Positions 4,429 to 6,024 of a stretch of DNA of 6,024 nt are shown here, piece by piece. The stretch's first letter is position 1. Each line of letters opens with the position of its first letter. Under the pieces are notes generated by a model. That model was not told the origin of the DNA. It made no database searches and saw only the letters and a list, made by a program, of their open reading frames with translations. The position numbers were made by a program, and so were the translations under genes. The DNA is taken from contig JACIYY010000262.1 in assembly GCA_014359685.1 (NCBI GenBank), forward strand, positions 1-6,024, in the 5' to 3' direction. Origin of the DNA: Porphyrobacter sp. GTDB lineage: Bacteria; Pseudomonadota; Alphaproteobacteria; Sphingomonadales; Sphingomonadaceae.

Positions 4429-6024
4429 GCACACTCGCCGCCCCGCGGCCGCCGGGCGCGCTCGCCCCGCTGATCGACCGGCGTCGGCGCGCGCTCGCCA
4501 CGGCGCAGGCGCGGGTGCTGCTGTTCGGGCTGGCCTTCATCCTGCTGGCGCTGGCGGCGATGATGCGGCTGGCCTGGCTGGGCGTCGTGCAGCCGGCGCC
4601 GCAGGAAACCTCGATGGCCGACGCGCTGCTGCCGGTGCGCGCCGAGCTGACCGACCGCAACGGGGTGACGCTGGCGTGCGCCTTTCCCGCCTATGCGCTG
4701 AGGTACAATCCGGGTGCGCTGGAGGATGGCGGCTCGCCGCTGGTCAAGCCGCCGCAGGCCGTCGCCCGCCAGCTGGCGGCGATCTTCCCCGAGCTCGACG
4801 AGCGCGACCTCGCCCGCCGCCTCGCCTCCGGCAAGCCCGGCTATCTGCGCCGCCGCGTGCTGCCGGAGGATGCCAACAAGGTGCTGGCGATCGGCGAGCT
4901 GGCGCTGGAGCTGCCGCGCGAAACCGACCGCCACTACCCGCAAGGGCGGCTCGCGGCGCATGTGCTGGGCTATGTCAGCGATGGCGAGGGCCATGTCGGG
5001 ATGGAGGCGGTGCTCGACCGGCGGCTGCGCGACCCGGCGCTGCGCGGCCAGCCGGTGGCGCTGTCGATCGACGCGCGGGTGCAGGGCGCGCTGGAGGACG
5101 AGCTGGGCCGGGGGATGCGGCTGGTCGATGCGATGGGGGCGGCCGGCATCGTCCTCGACGTCGATAGCGGCGAGGTGATGGCGCTCGCCTCGCTGCCCGC
5201 CTTCGATCCCAACCGGATCGACGCGGAGGGCCAGCAGCATGTCTTCAACCGGGTCACCAACCAGGTTTACGAGCTTGGCTCGACCTTCAAGCCGCTGACC
5301 GTCGCGGTGGCGATCGAATCCGGCGTGGTGCCGGACCTGACGCGGCGCTGGCAGGCCAGCCGCCCGGTCGCGATGGGCCGCTTCCGGATAAAGGACAGCC
5401 ACACGATCGGCGCCTCGCTGAACGTCGCCGAGACGCTGATCCATTCCTCCAACATCGTCACCGCGCAGATCGCCGACGAGATCGGGCCGGCCCGGCTGAA
5501 GGCGGCGATGGCCGATCTGGGGTTCAACGAACGCCCCTATATCGAGCTGCCGGCGCGCGGCTTCCCGATCTGGCCGAGCGGCGAGTGGCCGCGCCTGCGG
5601 GCGATGACGGTCGGCTTCGGCCATGGCGTGGCGGTGACCCCGCTCCACCTCGCCACGGCCTATGCCACGATGGTCAATGGCGGCATCTGGCGCCCGGCGA
5701 CCTTGCGCAAGCTGGCCCCCGGGCAGGCGCCGCGCGGGCGCCGGGTGTTCAGCGAGAGCACCAGCGCGCGGATGCGGCAGCTGCTGCGGATGATCTCGCT
5801 CTACGGCACCGGGCGCAACGCCAACGCGCCCGGCTTCCGCGTCGGCGGCAAGACCGGCAGCGCGGAGAAGCCGGGTGCGGGCGGCTACCAGCGCTCGGCC
5901 CTGGTCTCGACCTTCGCCGCCGCTTTCCCGATGGACGATCCGCGCTATGTGGTCATCGTCATGTATGACGAGCCCAAGGGCACCATCGCCAGCTCCTACC
6001 AGCGGACCGCCGCGTGGAATGCGG
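4425..6024 (+). CDS. ftsI: FtsI (penicillin-binding protein 3), septal peptidoglycan transpeptidase, 3' end cut by window
   Basis: This is the class B penicillin-binding protein that crosslinks septal peptidoglycan and partners with FtsW. The frame is open from the GTG at 4425 to the window edge (533 complete codons, no stop). Family lengths near 570-600 suggest only some tens of residues are missing. Domains: a short cytoplasmic N-terminus, a membrane helix at about 30-55, a pedestal domain from about 65 with RAELTDRNG (72-80), and a transpeptidase domain from about 205. Catalytic motifs are complete: STFK (Ser286 nucleophile, Lys289), SSN (341-343) and KTG (476-478). Also visible are ASLPAFDPN (255-263) and GFGHGVAVTPLHLATAYA, both typical of this class. 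The conserved RGxIxDRxG motif has Ala73 instead of Gly. GTG was chosen because it forms a 4-base overlap with the ftsL stop and gives the full N-terminus. PBP2/MrdA is unlikely given the dcw context. Confidence 0.95.
   Translation, partial: MSTLAAPRPPGALAPLIDRRRRALATAQARVLLFGLAFILLALAAMMRLAWLGVVQPAPQETSMADALLPVRAELTDRNGVTLACAFPAYALRYNPGALEDGGSPLVKPPQAVARQLAAIFPELDERDLARRLASGKPGYLRRRVLPEDANKVLAIGELALELPRETDRHYPQGRLAAHVLGYVSDGEGHVGMEAVLDRRLRDPALRGQPVALSIDARVQGALEDELGRGMRLVDAMGAAGIVLDVDSGEVMALASLPAFDPNRIDAEGQQHVFNRVTNQVYELGSTFKPLTVAVAIESGVVPDLTRRWQASRPVAMGRFRIKDSHTIGASLNVAETLIHSSNIVTAQIADEIGPARLKAAMADLGFNERPYIELPARGFPIWPSGEWPRLRAMTVGFGHGVAVTPLHLATAYATMVNGGIWRPATLRKLAPGQAPRGRRVFSESTSARMRQLLRMISLYGTGRNANAPGFRVGGKTGSAEKPGAGGYQRSALVSTFAAAFPMDDPRYVVIVMYDEPKGTIASSYQRTAAWNA

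Noticed and set aside
4137..5648. Long open frame on the minus strand opposite ftsL and ftsI
   Set aside because: It lies opposite clear coding genes with intact motifs. Its product is Arg/His/Gln-rich with no recognisable domain, as expected from a GC-rich antisense frame.

Overview
The window is very GC-rich (about 70% by eye) and all its genes read on the + strand. It carries the start of a division and cell wall (dcw) cluster in the order mraZ, rsmH, ftsL-like, ftsI, preceded by three other genes. Base composition, protein style and gene order suggest an alphaproteobacterium, most likely a sphingomonad (Sphingomonas or a relative). That placement is inference from recognition, not from a marker gene search.

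Layout. Bases 18-1055 encode a PLP-dependent cysteine synthase-like enzyme. Bases 1079-1444 encode a small single-pass membrane protein with a Pro/Ala-rich tail. Bases 1422-2279 overlap it and encode an exported protein that resembles the GldG/ABC-auxiliary type of domain. Bases 2280-2468 are non-coding and form the apparent control region of the dcw cluster. A possible promoter lies at its upstream edge. Just after it come five 10-base units that each begin N-CCC-N, which is the spacing expected of an MraZ operator. Bases 2469-2960 encode mraZ, 2957-3913 rsmH, 3910-4428 an FtsL-like protein, and 4425 to the window edge ftsI (PBP3), which lacks only its 3' end.

How the genes work together. 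The last four genes are joined by three consecutive 4-base stop/start overlaps, so they are almost certainly one translationally coupled operon. MraZ would be the transcriptional autoregulator, RsmH methylates 16S rRNA, the FtsL-like protein is the bitopic divisome scaffold, and FtsI is the septal transpeptidase that works with it. The three upstream genes are closely spaced and may form a separate transcription unit. The membrane and exported pair at 1079-2279 is the least understood part of the window.

No tRNA, rRNA, CRISPR array, insertion sequence or convincing intrinsic terminator was seen. The points most worth checking are the 10-base-phased array upstream of mraZ, the uncharacterised pair before it, an unusual residue in the cysteine synthase substrate loop, and the extended Ala/Pro tail of the FtsL-like protein.
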